Below the pieces are notes generated by a model that did not search any database, was not told the DNA's origin, and was given only the letters and a program-made list of their open reading frames with translations. Both the position numbers and the translations under genes were made by a program. Below are positions 10,000 to 21,500 of a stretch of 64,000 nt of DNA, in pieces. Positions within the stretch are counted from its first letter, which is position 1; each line of letters starts with the position of its first letter. Source of the stretch: Lycocorax pyrrhopterus obiensis (Eukaryota > Chordata > Aves > Passeriformes > Paradisaeidae); assembly GCA_014706295.1 (NCBI GenBank), contig JACSVZ010000022.1, forward strand, positions 5,288,830 to 5,352,829, written 5' to 3'.

Positions 10000-12285
10000 C
10001 TGGAGGATGAATATAGTCTTTTTATTGACTACTTTTGAGTAGAACAAACTAAATACATCTGTAACAGTTTGGGTTCCTTTATACAGGACATTAAATAAGT
10101 TATGCACAGGAATGAAGTAACAAATTTCTATTACAGAATTAAATGTCAAAAAAAAAAATAGAAACCTCAACCCAATGTCTTCCCACGCCCCAAGTTCACA
10201 TTTATCATTCCATGTTTAAAAAAAAACCAACCCAACAACAAAAAAAAAGAAGCAATCATTCTAATCATGACTGTTAGTATTTCATTCATTTACACCGGGG
10301 TTAATTTTAATACACAGCCAGCAACGTCACATGAGAATTATGGAAGACAATCTATTTACAAGCAATTCCTTCCAGCCCTGCCCTGCTCTCCCTTCCCACC
10401 CCACCTTGGCACTGTCACCATGGACCCACAGCACGAGGAGGGGCTGCAGGTGAGGAGGGGACGTCACAACCACGTGGGATTGACCTGAGGCTGCTCCAAG
10501 TGTGTCCCTGTCCCCTTAGGCCAGGAAATCCCTTCCTGACTGCCCTGGGGTGAACACCCCTAGGATGGGCTGCTGCAGGTCAGGGTGGCTCCAGTGCCAC
10601 CCCCGCTGGGAGCTGCCTCAAGCCCAGTGCCTGTGCTGGGCTCCAGCACCGATTCCTGGGGACACAGGGGACACATCCCCAGGGCCACTGGAGCTGTCTG
10701 CAACACCAGAGACCTCGTGGCTTTCTAATAAAACCTTGCAGACAGGGAATCACCAGCTCTATCTCACATCAGAAGCTTCCCAAGGAGCTTTCCCAAGGGC
10801 TCAGGGCTGGAGCAGCAGGTCCCCCGCTCGCCCCCAGCAGCGCTGTGACGACTCATTACAGCTCCATTATTCGCCTCCAATTGAAAAAGTGATCAAAAAT
10901 AATTTGGGAATTACTCGCCTCATTGGGCTCCAGCCCAGCAGTCGCACACACGCAGCCAGGGAAACACGGCTCTGCTGAAGAGATGCATTTCCAGAGCCCC
11001 TGGGTGTGTGGCTGTGGGAGTTGGGAGCGGCTCCTGGAGGGCACGGCCCCCCCAGCCCCTGGGCTGTGCCACTGCCGCCCTCTGTGCCACAGCCCTGCTG
11101 CAGGGCTGCACTAATCACAGCCTGCACTGCCCTGGCTCCCTGCAGTCCCTCCTTCCACGCCCCGGCAGGGACTCTGCTGCGGACGGATCTCCCCAGGCTC
11201 TGCCCGCATCCCCACGGACCCTCGTTCCGAGCCGGCGTCTTTGGGACAATCCCCGAAGGTGGATGCACATCCCTGGGCATCTCTGGATGCAGCACTGCAG
11301 GAACCCCCTGGGGCTGGGGGTAAGAATCGACACAGGACACCCAGCGCTGCCTTTCTTTCACCGCTTTGGCCGATGTGTGCAGAGAGCGCCGGCTGTAAAT
11401 AACCCCTCGCACCAGTGAGGATCCCTGGGCTCAAAAACAACAGCAGGAACTCCCAAACCAGCAGCTTCCAGGCAGTGAAAAAAACACTTTCTGCACAGCA
11501 AAACAACAGCCCCCAGGTGGAAAGGGCACCTGCACCCAGCCCAGCTCTGCACGTGCTCCCCCTGCACAGGGCCCACCCAGGAAACACCAACTGTCTGTCT
11601 CACCGCAGACCGGGATGAAATCCAGGCCATCCAGCAGTACCTCCCTGCCACTGCCACTTGTCTTAGAGCAGACAAATCCTCTCCTCCCTCTCTGCAACCC
11701 TCAGCTGCCAGCCTGGAGGCAGGAGAAGTGGGCTCAGCTTTTGCCATTGCACAGAGGATGAGATGCTCCCGCTGGGAAATTGGCTCTGGTCTGTTCACAG
11801 CAACAGCCAGCTGGGCACGGCCAGCTGAGGCACAGCTGTCTGGGAGTAAGGAAAAAACAGTGGATGTTATGGAGGAAAGGTGGCTGAAGGAGGCAGTGGT
11901 GGCTCTGACACCTTGGGGAGTGAGCCTGAGCAAGCCACAAGGACAGGGCTCCCTGCTTGGGCACCACACTCTCAGCATCTCCAGCATGTGCCAGTGCTCT
12001 CCCCCAAATCCAGGTCCCCTGAGTGGGTGCCCAGTGTCCCCCAGGCCCTGATGATGCTCTGGTGTTCCCCTGAGAGGAGCAGAGAGATGCTGCAGGCGAG
12101 GCTCACCCCAGTTCATGAGCCACAAAGGAAAAGGCAGGATGAGAGGGCAAAGCCGGAGTGTCGGCGCTCCGAGGAGGCAGCACGATTGTGACGGATATGT
12201 CAAGTGATAACAGTTGCTGTGGGGCATCTTTCAGCTTAAAAAAACCCAGGGAACTCATCCAGGGGAGTGAAGCAAACCCTCCCTC
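10000..12285 (-). other. CBFA2T2: CBFA2T2 3'UTR
   Basis: Non-coding continuation of the last CBFA2T2 exon, about 2.3 kb, from the TAG at 12286-12288 to the poly(A) signal. The distal 300 bases are AT-rich with A/T runs. No splice pattern or other coding frame is supported. The extent is inferred from the poly(A) signal alone. Confidence 0.5.
10021..10026 (-). terminator. CBFA2T2 poly(A) signal
   Basis: AATAAA on the minus strand (TTTATT on +) is the only canonical signal I found between the CBFA2T2 stop and 10,000. Cleavage would fall near 9,995-10,010. The flanking AT-rich block (10,040-10,350) looks like a distal 3'UTR. Confidence 0.6.
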
Positions 12286-12573
12286 CTAGAGTCCGTTCGT
12301 GTCTATGGCTGTCACGGATGCCGGGGTGGAGGAGCGCGAGGTGGTCGCCGAGGTCTTCTCGAGGGCCGGGCTGGGGATGCCATCGAGGCTCTTGGCTGCC
12401 GCTGCCACCCGGCCCGTGGGCAGGGCCAGGGGCTTGCTCTGGCCGTGCAGGCCTTGCCCACAGATGCGGTGGTGCCTCTCCCAGTCCTTGTGCTGGCAGA
12501 AGGAGCCGCAGTACCGGGCGATGTTGCAGCCGCTGCACGTCTCGCTGGCCTTGCGGCCGCAGTTCCAACAGCT
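12286..12573 (-). CDS. CBFA2T2: CBFA2T2 last coding exon (MYND finger)
   Basis: The acceptor is TTGGTCTTGCAG and the stop is TAG at 12286-12288. It encodes [20 protein letters not shown] then [19 protein letters not shown]. The zinc ligands follow C-x2-C-x7-C-x2-C-x5-C-x3-C-x7-H-x3-C, so all eight MYND ligands are present. MYND binds PPxL motifs in NCoR/SMRT. The tail [21 protein letters not shown] is nearly identical to human. Confidence 0.97.
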   Translation of the reverse strand, partial: SCWNCGRKASETCSGCNIARYCGSFCQHKDWERHHRICGQGLHGQSKPLALPTGRVAAAAKSLDGIPSPALEKTSATTSRSSTPASVTAIDTNGL

Positions 12574-15500
12574 CTGCAAGACCAAAGACACCGCGCTTGA
12601 AAGGGGTTTAGTTTCCTAAGAGCTGCAGGATGGTGCTGACTCAGCTCTGGAGGGGACTGTTCATCCCCTCAGGCCCAGATCTGGGAATATTAAAATGAGC
12701 AATCCATTAATTCCTGCTATTTCCCAGCTCTTTGCCAACGGTTCTATCCCCCACTGCTCTTTGCCCACAGCCGCTGTCACACTGCTCCAGGCACATCCTC
12801 TCCCCTAGACCCACCCGAATGCAGAGAGGAAACAGCAGGCATGGACTGAAAAACACACTGCAGATGCTGCTATTGGGCCTTTTTATTTCCTGTTTTAAGC
12901 AGCTCTATTTTGGTCTCGCTCCCAGCCAAGCGCTCTCCGTGGGGATCACGGTGCGCTGCACAGGCACCATTTGCTCCGCACCCTGCCTGGCTGCACAAGA
13001 GGTTGGAGCGGGCCAATTTGGAAAAGCAAATGCTCATTTGAAAGCCTCCCAGCCAGGTGGAAGCACTGCCAGAGCCCGAGCTTCAATCTGGAAGCGGAGC
13101 AAAGCCCCTCTGGCCGCCGGGAGAGGTGTCAGCTGGTGGCTCCCGGCGTGCCACCGCTTCCCTCGGAGCGCGGGGCAAGGGGCCAGCGCCGGAGCGGCGG
13201 CTGCAGCTGCTCCGGGGAGGGGAAGGAGCGGCGGAGCAGCTTCCCTGCAGCTGGACCAGGGCGTAGCAAACACACACTGGGGAGGGCAAGCTCAGCTGTG
13301 GGAACGCAGCCTCTGTCAGAGCTGGCCTTTGTGGGAACACCACTGCTGCGAGCGCCGGCAAAGAGCTGTGGGAGTGGGGTGGTGGGAGATGCTGGGCTGT
13401 ACCAGGCAGCCCTGCTGCGGGGAAGGGCAGTGAGATTCCCACTGCCAGGCTCAGCACTGGAGCCACCAGCTCGTGGTGATGGTTTACGGGCTGGCAGTGA
13501 AGCACCTGACTGGTTCACTTTGGAGTGAGTTGCTCCAGAGCTTGTGTGTCCCCACGGCTCCTCCACCTTCCAGGGGAAGCAGGACTTGTGACCAAAAAGC
13601 CCCTACAAAAGGCCGTGGTAGTTCTTGGAAAACTGGGTCACTGCTTCACAGCTGTTTACACTTCAAGTGTTTTTCAACTGTGTTGCAAAGGTTACAAGAT
13701 GTGCCAGAACACAGGACAGCTTTTAGACAAGGGCTCTGGGGCTTGCAAAGAGGGTGCTCAGCAGCTCCCGAGGTCCCAGAGTGCTCCTCAGCACAGCTGG
13801 AGGAGGAGGACACTCCTCTGCTATTCCCCTATGGAGAAATCACTACTTGCCTCATTCCTTCCATGGCTTCCTGAGCAGTTCCACCCACTCCCATCATATG
13901 TTTATCGACTGGTGTTTTCAACCCTCAGCAATTTAATTGGGAATTGCAGTGTGGACATCATTCTCTGGAATGACACCTAATTATTCCATGGTTCTGGCCA
14001 TGCTTCCTGAGCCTCAGTTGAGCTGAAACCCTCCAGCAGGAGGGGACGGACCTGCTGACCCCACATCCCAGCAGACATGAACAGCATGGTCCCATCAGAT
14101 TTCTGCTCAGCAGACACAAACCCTCTGCTCTTGCACGTGTAGAGAAATTAAAACATGGAGCAAAGCCCACATGGATGGGATGTGGTAGTGCAGGAATGAG
14201 CCATGGGATTCCCCTTGCCCAAAATCTCAAAAGCTCTACCAAGTGAACTTCCTGTTTAGCAACAGGGAGGGTAATTGATGACTGAAGAGTAGATCTGAGA
14301 CACCCATTCAGCACCTGTCACTGGCTATGACAAACTAAGAGCCACCCTTTCTTTTCCAAGGTGCAAGTGTGGTACAGACCACCAGGAATGTGCAAGAGCT
14401 TCTCCTGCAGCCCAGCCTCTGCCCTGCCCTATTTTCAAGCCCACAAACAGCAATTCCTTTTCTGCAAAGATCAAGTACCCCACCATAACTTCTGAGCTAA
14501 ACTGCTGCATGCACCAGCATCCTTTTCTCTTTGCTTCTACACCTCTTTCAATCCCACAGAATCCCTGGCCATTGCAGTGGGTGCAGCTCAGGGTGCCCAG
14601 TGGTTACACACACACGTGTCCACAGACACTGTTTATCCTGACTCCCTGCCAGCAAAACCTAAAAAGGATTTTTTATGATATTGGTGCATTGCTTTAGTTA
14701 TTGGTTGGAGAGAGACTTCTAAAAGGAAAAGGTGTTGAAGACTAGATGGAGTTTGGAGCACCCTGGTCTAGTGGAAGGTGTCCCTGCACATGGCAGGGGC
14801 TTGGAATGAGATGATCTTTGAGGTCTCTTCCAACCCAACCCATTGCATGATCTACGATTCTATGAAAGGGGGTGGGGGCCCTGCGGGCTTGACCTGGAGA
14901 CTCTGTGAGCCTTGGAAAGCCCTTTCCCAGGTTGTCCCCTGGCACCTCACCTCGGTGGACTCCTCCTGCTCGTTTATGACGAGGAAGGCATCCTCGGTGG
15001 CCTGGCGCTTGGCGTCGGCGATGGTCTGCTCCATGCGCGCCCGCTCCGACGCGATCATCTCGAACGCCTTCTGCTCCGCCTCGGCCACCGCCTTCTGCAC
15101 CTCTGACATGGCCTGGCGCTTCACCTCGTTCACAGCTTCTTCTGGAAGGAAAGAGCAGCCTCACCCACCCGTCCTGGGAGCAGGGGGAGCCTCCCAGAGA
15201 AACACAGTTCCAGCAGCGCGTTCCCAGCACCAGCATCCCGACCGCTCCCGGGAGCGCCGAGGCCGGGCTCAGTCCCACGGGATCCCCGCTGGCATCACAG
15301 AGGAGCAGAGCCCTTTGGAAAAGGCAGGGGGGATGTTGGCAGCCAGATGTGCACATCCTAGGGCATTCCTGCAGCTGGGCTCCTGCTGTTTCTGCACAGC
15401 AAATCCGCAGCATCTGTGTTTACCCCGAGCAGGAGCCGCGGCCGGGGTCACCGCAAACACTCACCGGCTTTCTTCCAAATCTCCTCAGTGACGTAGCCCG

Positions 15501-18500
15501 TTCCCGACCTGCTGCTGAACTCCCGCAGGGAATCTGCTGGAATAAGGGACACAGGGAAAGGTTGGCAAAGCCTCATCCCACCCAACTGCTGCTCACGTGC
15601 CCAGTGGTACCTCAGGACATCGTGGGGCAGGGAAGGATTGACCGGCTAAAACCCAAAGCAGAGGATCCCTACGGTTAAAGCCATTCCTCAAACACTCAGA
15701 GGATAAATTACAACATTCAATTAGCACCTTGCATAATTTATGACACTGTATAACCTATCTCCTGGTACTCTAAAGCAACAGGCAATGCTTATAAATGTAT
15801 GTTATCCAACTTCTGCACTGTCCAGAGGCTGTGAGCATCAATCTATAGACCAGCAGTTTACATTAAGCACAGCACTTCCCAATCCCAGGGCAATTCAAAG
15901 GCTTGAACAGAACAAACTGTCCTCCCAGACACCTGGAGATGCTGCTTGATGCTTAACTGCACCTTCTCACAGGAGCAACAGAGATGAAAATTATCCCTAG
16001 GTCCCACAAGGGGAGAAAGCAACAGTGTTCCAAAGTTATATAACATTTTTTAATTATATCACCTTTAACAACATGGGGCTGGAAGTGTATTAGTCATGAT
16101 ATATAAAATATAGAAGGGCTAAAAGCTGGCTGTGCCCCCCAGACCATCACACAGACACCCACTGCTCCTCAGGCTTTGTGGCAACTGGAGCCAGGGGCAC
16201 TTGGATTCCTTGCAGGAGGATTCCCTCTATATTTTGTGTACAAACAAGTAGAATATACATCAAATTGACATTTATTCTTGCCAAAAGAAATCCATTTTTA
16301 TTACTGAATAATGGGAGGGTTTTTTTTTCCCCAGAACTTGATTTACAGCAGATTTGTTTGGACGGAAATCAGAATTGCATTTAAATAAATCAGCGTTTTA
16401 GACTTGTTTTTTGTATAGGGTCAAACCCCTGCACACTGGAGGGGGGAAACTCGTCAGCTTTGATAAAGTTGACTCATGATACAAAAAACAGAATTAGTAA
16501 CACAGGTAGCTATTACACTTACAAAAGCCTTTGGTATTTTTAGAATAAATAGACCTTGACATTTAAAATCCTTCAGGCAAGAAGGACTGGAAGGGGGAGA
16601 GTGGTGGAGACAAACACCTCTCTCCTGCCTTTTCACCCCCAGGTTTATCAACTTTGGCCAGCAGTGACAAGGGAGAGGCTCTTCCAGCACGAGCAAAGGT
16701 GCCTTCAGATATTGCCAACAGCCGCTTCCAGGAGCTTCAAAGCTCCAGGCTTTGTTGCCTCTCTTCAAACCCTTGAGAAAAATACTTAAGCAGCGCATAA
16801 CCAAACTTATCCCCCAACTGGCATAAATAATCATCCCTCTCCGCCCGGTGGGGCTGTGGCAGCCAGACCCCTCCTCACCGCTGCCCACGGAGTCGGCGCT
16901 GGCGGGGCTGTGCTGGCGGCTGAGCAGCTCCGCGCCCGCCTTGCGCGGCTCGGCCGTCTCGGAGCAGCGCCGCTTCCAGTAGTTGAGCTCCTCCCTGTCG
17001 GCCTCCTGGCAGCGCCGCAGCACGGCCATGGAGCGCCGCGTCTTCTCCACCATCTCCATGATGCAGTTCAGGGCCTGCGGGAGCAAAGTGTTCTCAGTCA
17101 TCCCGGATTTCGCCGTGGAGGGACCAGCCCAGGCAGATGAGACAGGAGCGAGGTGATTTTCCAGGATTTTGGGATGGTGCTGTGCCCAAGGATACAGCAC
17201 CAGGTGGGGTCACACACACAAGAGGAGGCTAAACACCTCCAGGTCATGCTCCTAAAAGTGGAGAGGAAAACCCCACCGCCTTCCTACGGGATTAGGGTTG
17301 GTTAAGATCCTGGTGCCAGCGCTCCACAGTCACAGCCTCACTCCAAATATTCAGCTACAGGGCCTTTGCTCCACCCGAACCCTATCCCCTCCAAAAACCC
17401 ACTAGCTTTAGACCATGAAGTCCCTCTGCATTTACGATCAAAGCCGAATTTTAATCCCATCTCTTCGAGGGAAACAGCAGTGAAGTGCCTGGAGGAGCCG
17501 CCTTGCTCAGAAGGAAAAAGCTCAGCATAAAATCTGCCAGAAGCACCACGTCTTGCTGTTGGTGCCTTTTTTGGTCCATAAAAGGCTGGCACCTCAGGAA
17601 AAAAGAAATCTTAAAATACAGTAATGATAGGTTTACTCATTTTCTAAGTCCACATCCTGACTGCACTTAGCACATCTGTGCACTTGTGCTGGCCAAGGCT
17701 GCGGCAGAAAAGACCCCCGTGGGGATAAAGCTGGGTTTGGCTGCTCAGCCAGCCATGGCAGCACCTGGCCACATGCTCTGCAGGAGAAGCTCCCCAGCTC
17801 CAGACATTTCATCCACACTGATTTAGTTTCCACTGGCCATGGGCAGAGGAAACCTGCCAGGAAAGTTCTACAGCTCCTCTCAGCCCTCCCCACTATCCAC
17901 CTGCTTGTTCCTCCACCAGCCACCAGGAGAGCCTGGATATGGTACCAACAACAAGGAAATCACCAACTGCAGCAGGTGGAACACTGGGTTGCTGCTTCCC
18001 ACAGAGCTTCCCACACCCCCTGCCATTCCTTACGTGATCAAGATGCTTCCACTCATCCGCCCACTCCCTCTCTGTTAGGCGGTGATCCACCAGCTCGTCC
18101 TGGTAGCCTCCATTCAATCCTGCAACAAGCCACAGAGGGATTAGATGGACCGATGGAGAGAGAAGCAGCCCCAAAGCAAGAATAAAGAGCTCTATTTCCA
18201 GCTCCACATAGCTGGGATTTTAAAACACATCTCAAGGTGGCAGCTCTACAGGGGCAGTTCCATGCTGGTGCTTTTTTATCCCTGTCTGTTTCACTGTCTG
18301 GGAAGTGCTACAATCCACTTGTGGCTCCAGCTCTGACCTGCTTGTGGAGCTGGTTCTCCTGTTATAAACTCGCAGCAGCTCAGAGCCTGTGATTCACGCT
18401 GTCCTGTTGGAAACACATCATGCACCTCCCACATATCCCTTGGAGAAACAGGGCAGGGGGTCAATCTCTGCTCTCCTGCTTTGGAGATCTTGGAAAAGTT

Positions 18501-21500
18501 AATTTCTATTTCCCTGCCCTGTCTTCCTGCCTGCTGGGTTGGCTACACTCAACTCACACATCAAGTCCTTCCTCCTCATCCTCAGTGACTCCAGCCTTCA
18601 CACAGGGAAATACAAACTCTCAATCTTCCTGTTTGTCACTTCCCATGGGGAATTGTCTCCTCTGAACTCCCTGCAAAGACTCTGCTGTGAGGACATGCCC
18701 AGCATCCCACATCTCTGGGTACGAGTGGCCAAGTAGAGACCAACACCAAAGCTCAACCCTCCAGGCTTTCTCACCAAGCCCACCGTGCCTGTCCCGGATC
18801 TCTCTGTGCTCCAGCATCTTGCTGGGGTCCCTGTAGAGGTGGGAGGTGGCAATATCTTCCAAGGTGTAGTGCTGGAGGGGCGGTGGGGTGGGGTGGAACT
18901 GCCCGCTGGGGTTCATCAGGGGGATGGTGAGGGCAGGGCTGTGCCGGGGCGCAGGGCTGATGGTGCAAACCCTCTTGGCCGGAGGCTCTGTCGGCAGCGG
19001 CTCCCTCTCAAAGCTGCTGTCTTCCCTCCTGCAACCACACCAGCAGAGACAGGCATTCCTTAGCATCCCATAAATGTACTCAAAGACGCAGATTTGGAAA
19101 CAGCAGGGTTTGGGCAGCAATGATTTTACCAAGGGGGTAAATGCAGAGAGCTCAAACAAATGCACTCAATTTGTGAGGCGATGCACAAAGTGACCCCGTC
19201 AAAGAAAAGGGTTCAGGATGCCTGAGTGTTGTGATTCATCTCTCTGAGCATGACCAAATTAAAATTTCACAGTTTTTATAAATTTGAGGCATGCTCCACA
19301 TAATTGCATAACAACTTTTATCTTGGAATAAAACGTGGTGAAAATGAAGCGCATCCTTCCCAGCCCTGCCAATGCCTCCGTTCACTGCCTTGGAGGTGGG
19401 AAACTGCTCAGCTCTCTGGCTCAGGCTTTTCAGTGCTACCCAAAGGTCCCTCTGGGACAGAACCTGCCTGAAAGAGGAACCCAACCTGAATTCACAGTGC
19501 AGTAGGAGCAGTCATTGGAGTCTTAGAACAGCCAGAACAGTTGTTGGGAGCGATAAGATCCTGGATGCTGCTTAAAGCTTTGTCAGCAGCAAAGATAAAA
19601 CGAAAGTCACGACTTCAACAACTGAGCAGAGTGACAAAAGCTGATTTTCACCTGTCTGGACTGTGCCTCTTGCCATTGCCATTGACCTCGATGAGCAGCT
19701 CGGAGGAGTCAGCGGGAGACGTGGTGTTGGTGTTGAGCAGGATGTGCTCATGCTGTGCCAGGTACTGGGAGGGTGTTTGCTTGGCAGCGCGGGCACAGTG
19801 CAGCAGCTCCCGCTGCAGCAGCGGGAGGTTGGCCTGCAAAACAAGCACAGGGCTGGATTACAGCAGGGCAGGGGTTTCCAGCTGTTCCAAAAGGTTTGGT
19901 CTTCATTAAAACCCCAGAGCAGTAACACCTGTGGCCCATGACCCCCACTTAGGATCCTCCAGCTCCTGGTGTCTGCACTGTCAGATTTACCTGTATTACC
20001 TGGAATTACCCAGGAGCCTGATGTTGGTGGACCCAAAATCCAAGTGTTACAGGAAGCACTGTGTGCTTCCAGCATCTAGTTACCCAGAGAAATTGTGGAA
20101 TCCCCATCCATGGAAGTGCTCAAGGCCAGGTTGGACGGGGCTTGGAGCAACCTGGTCTAGTGGAAGGTGTCCCTGCCCATGGCAGGGGGTTGGAATGAGA
20201 TGAGCTTTAAGGTCCCTTCCAACCCAAACCATTCTGCGATTCTGTGATTTAACCACCCCAGACAGACTCTGTGTGCCAGCACTTCAAACATTCTAGATCT
20301 GAACATTTGCAAATAAGATTATAGGCTCAGAAGCTGCCACATGGAGCTTGGTTTGCCTCCTTTATCTCCAGCACACAAGCAGACATATGTGGCACACGGC
20401 ACAACGTCAGCCAGTCCCACACGGCCACCGCCACGCTCTCTGCAGTCTGTCTTGGACTCCAGCAGAATTGCTGTGGTGCTTGCAAGGAGAGCTTTCCCAG
20501 CAATGTCACGCTGCCAAGAGGCACAGGCAGGCACACGGAGCGTCAGCAAGCCCCAGCAGCTCCCTGTCACCTTCAGGAAGGGGATCACAAACGGCCGGAG
20601 GGGGAAGTTGGTCGCCTCTTGCAGCTTGCAGTGAAATTCCTCGATTGTCACCGTTGAGTTCTGAGAAAAGAAATTAAGAAATGGAATGGCAATTTGTTCT
20701 TATTTTTAGACATGTGGGAAATGGCTCCAAACGAACAGAACTGGGAGGGAGACAGCATCTGCCACTCCAGGACTGACAGTGTTTGCATTGGATCCTGCTG
20801 AATGCAGCCAGGAAGGCTCAGGCCAGCAGGGTAGGAATGCTGCACTAGGAGAGGGGTGGGAACTGCCTGGCCCAGCACCCTCCCAGCTCCAGGGTGGGAG
20901 GCAGAGGCTGACTCCAGGGCAGCAGGACCCAGCTGGCATCTACTGCATGCTGGGGCAGGCTGTGGAGAGTCAGACTTCAATCCCAGCTGCTCAGAACTGC
21001 ACACCTTCCTCTCCTTCCTCCCTTTCAGTTCTCCTCATCTAACCTATCCATGGAGTCTCATCAGCCTTCTGCTCACCGTGGTCCTCTCCTGGTCCAGCCC
21101 TGCATCCCCCAGGCTACTCAGGCTGGGGAATCCCAGCACAGGCAGCATTTGATAACCTGCACGTACAAAACTCACCCCTTGCAGCAATTACCACAATCTG
21201 GAGTGAGAACAACAGGCAGAGGGACCTGGACAACTTCTCATTCTCTCCCCAAAAGGGTAAGCTAAGGTACTGCCCTACATCCATGGAATGAAATACGCTA
21301 TAGAAATGCAGCAGCAGCATTTTGCATTGAGTGCTTAAGCCCTGGGAGTGACCCTGAGGACATGGACAGACTCAGGTTTGCTGCCAGCCTTGGAAGCAGA
21401 AATGCTCCAGGCTGCTGCAGTCTAGCTCCCTTCAGTGCCTGCTGAGCCTCAAAAGAAATGTGCCAAAAAGCAGAGATCAGTGCAGGAGCCCCACTGGGTG

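Larger units (their letters stand above)
12574..14950 (-). other. CBFA2T2 intron before last exon
   Basis: This 2.4 kb intron has an internal GC- and CpG-rich patch at about 13,080-13,260 and a CR1 tail at its 5' end (14,731-14,865). No further exon is recognised. Confidence 0.7.
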
